Source: Anaerolinea thermophila
GTDB taxonomy: Bacteria > Chloroflexota > Anaerolineae > Anaerolineales > Villigracilaceae
Assembly (NCBI GenBank): GCA_020722305.1
Contig: DYLB01000104.1
Span: 1-7,215 of the forward strand
Direction: 5' to 3'
Length of the DNA stretch: 7,215 nt
This document shows positions 7,093 to 7,215 of the stretch, one piece after another. The first letter of the stretch is position 1; every line of letters begins with the position of its first letter. Both the position numbers and the translations under genes were made by a program. A model generated the notes under the pieces. The model was given only the letters and a program-made list of their open reading frames with translations, ran no database searches and had not been told where the DNA came from.

Positions 7093-7142
7093 GGTGACAT
7101 TTAAATCGCCCTGCTCGTGCTAGCAACATGAAGTCGCTTTAC
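7089..7142 (+). repeat. Palindromic stem after uppP (copy 3 region)
   Basis: GTAAGGTGAC (7089-7098, starting within the end of uppP) can pair with GTCGCTTTAC (7133-7142) over 10 positions with two G-U pairs. The first 26 bases (7089-7114) also form a decayed palindrome laid out like copy 2, ending CGCCCTGC where copy 2 has CGCCCTAC. It could act as a transcript-end hairpin for uppP; no T-run follows. Confidence 0.4.
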
Positions 7143-7215
7143 GAGGAAGGACTTATGTTCCCAGATGGCGGGCTTCCTCGGTCACATGCGAGTCAGCGAA
7201 TCAACGAATCTGCGA
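7128..7215 (+). CDS. Possible start of a further ORF, cut by the window edge
   Basis: An open frame from the ATG at 7128, with an in-frame ATG at 7155 preceded by GAGG at 7143-7146 (8-nt spacer). The second start gives MFPDGGLPRSHASQRINES and on, with no stop before the edge. The last third is encoded by an octamer repeat and the start overlaps a palindrome, so this may be non-coding. Only about 20-29 codons are visible; no family can be named. Confidence 0.2.
   Translation, partial: MKSLYEEGLMFPDGGLPRSHASQRINESA
7188..7215 (+). repeat. Octamer repeat (GCGAATCA) running off the window
   Basis: Three full 8-nt units, GCGAGTCA, GCGAATCA and ACGAATCT, followed by GCGA at the edge. The array probably continues beyond the window. 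It resembles in style the heptamer array after the four-helix gene. Confidence 0.55.

Overview
The window looks like a piece of a GC-rich bacterial chromosome, most likely from Chloroflexota (Anaerolineae-like). The main pointers are a secreted protease with a long Thr-Pro 'TPTPTDTP' linker, a habit common in that group, high GC at third codon positions, and a putative leaderless -10/ATG arrangement. The assignment is inference from style; no rRNA or other phylogenetic marker is present.

Layout. Bases 21-1988 (+) encode a secreted subtilisin-family (S8) protease with propeptide, catalytic domain, Thr/Pro linker and C-terminal Ig-like domain. It converges on a minus-strand gene (2165-2683 or 2662) for a small secreted protein I do not recognise. 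The gap between them (1989-2164) is packed with nested inverted repeats. A second gap (2684-3022) has no convincing gene but holds a 26-nt palindrome between 15-nt direct repeats and two weak small ORFs. A minus-strand MFS transporter (3023-4300) follows, with a good promoter and ribosome binding site. Divergent from it is a plus-strand run: an 80-residue protein with three cysteines (4384-4626), tgt (queuine/preQ1 tRNA-guanine transglycosylase, 4633-5757), a four-helix-bundle (23S rRNA intervening-sequence protein family) gene (5776-6234), and uppP (undecaprenyl-diphosphatase, 6289-7092). The last 120 bases carry a palindromic stem after uppP, a possible partial ORF, and an octamer repeat running off the edge.

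How it fits together. tgt (tRNA wobble modification) and uppP (lipid-carrier recycling for cell-wall synthesis) are housekeeping genes that could once have been adjacent. The four-helix-bundle gene between them is visibly more AT-rich and is bracketed by short 7-nt repeats in inverted orientation: NNNATGG three times on the left, CCATNNN about seven times on the right. The stop codons of both tgt and the four-helix gene fall inside the perfect 11-bp inverted repeat. This looks like an inserted cassette and is the most interesting signal here. A similar short-unit array (GCGAATCA-like octamers) starts at the right edge. Short palindromes related to GTAGAGCG...CGCYYTAC recur in three intergenic gaps. 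No CRISPR array, rRNA, tRNA, transposase or reverse transcriptase gene was seen.
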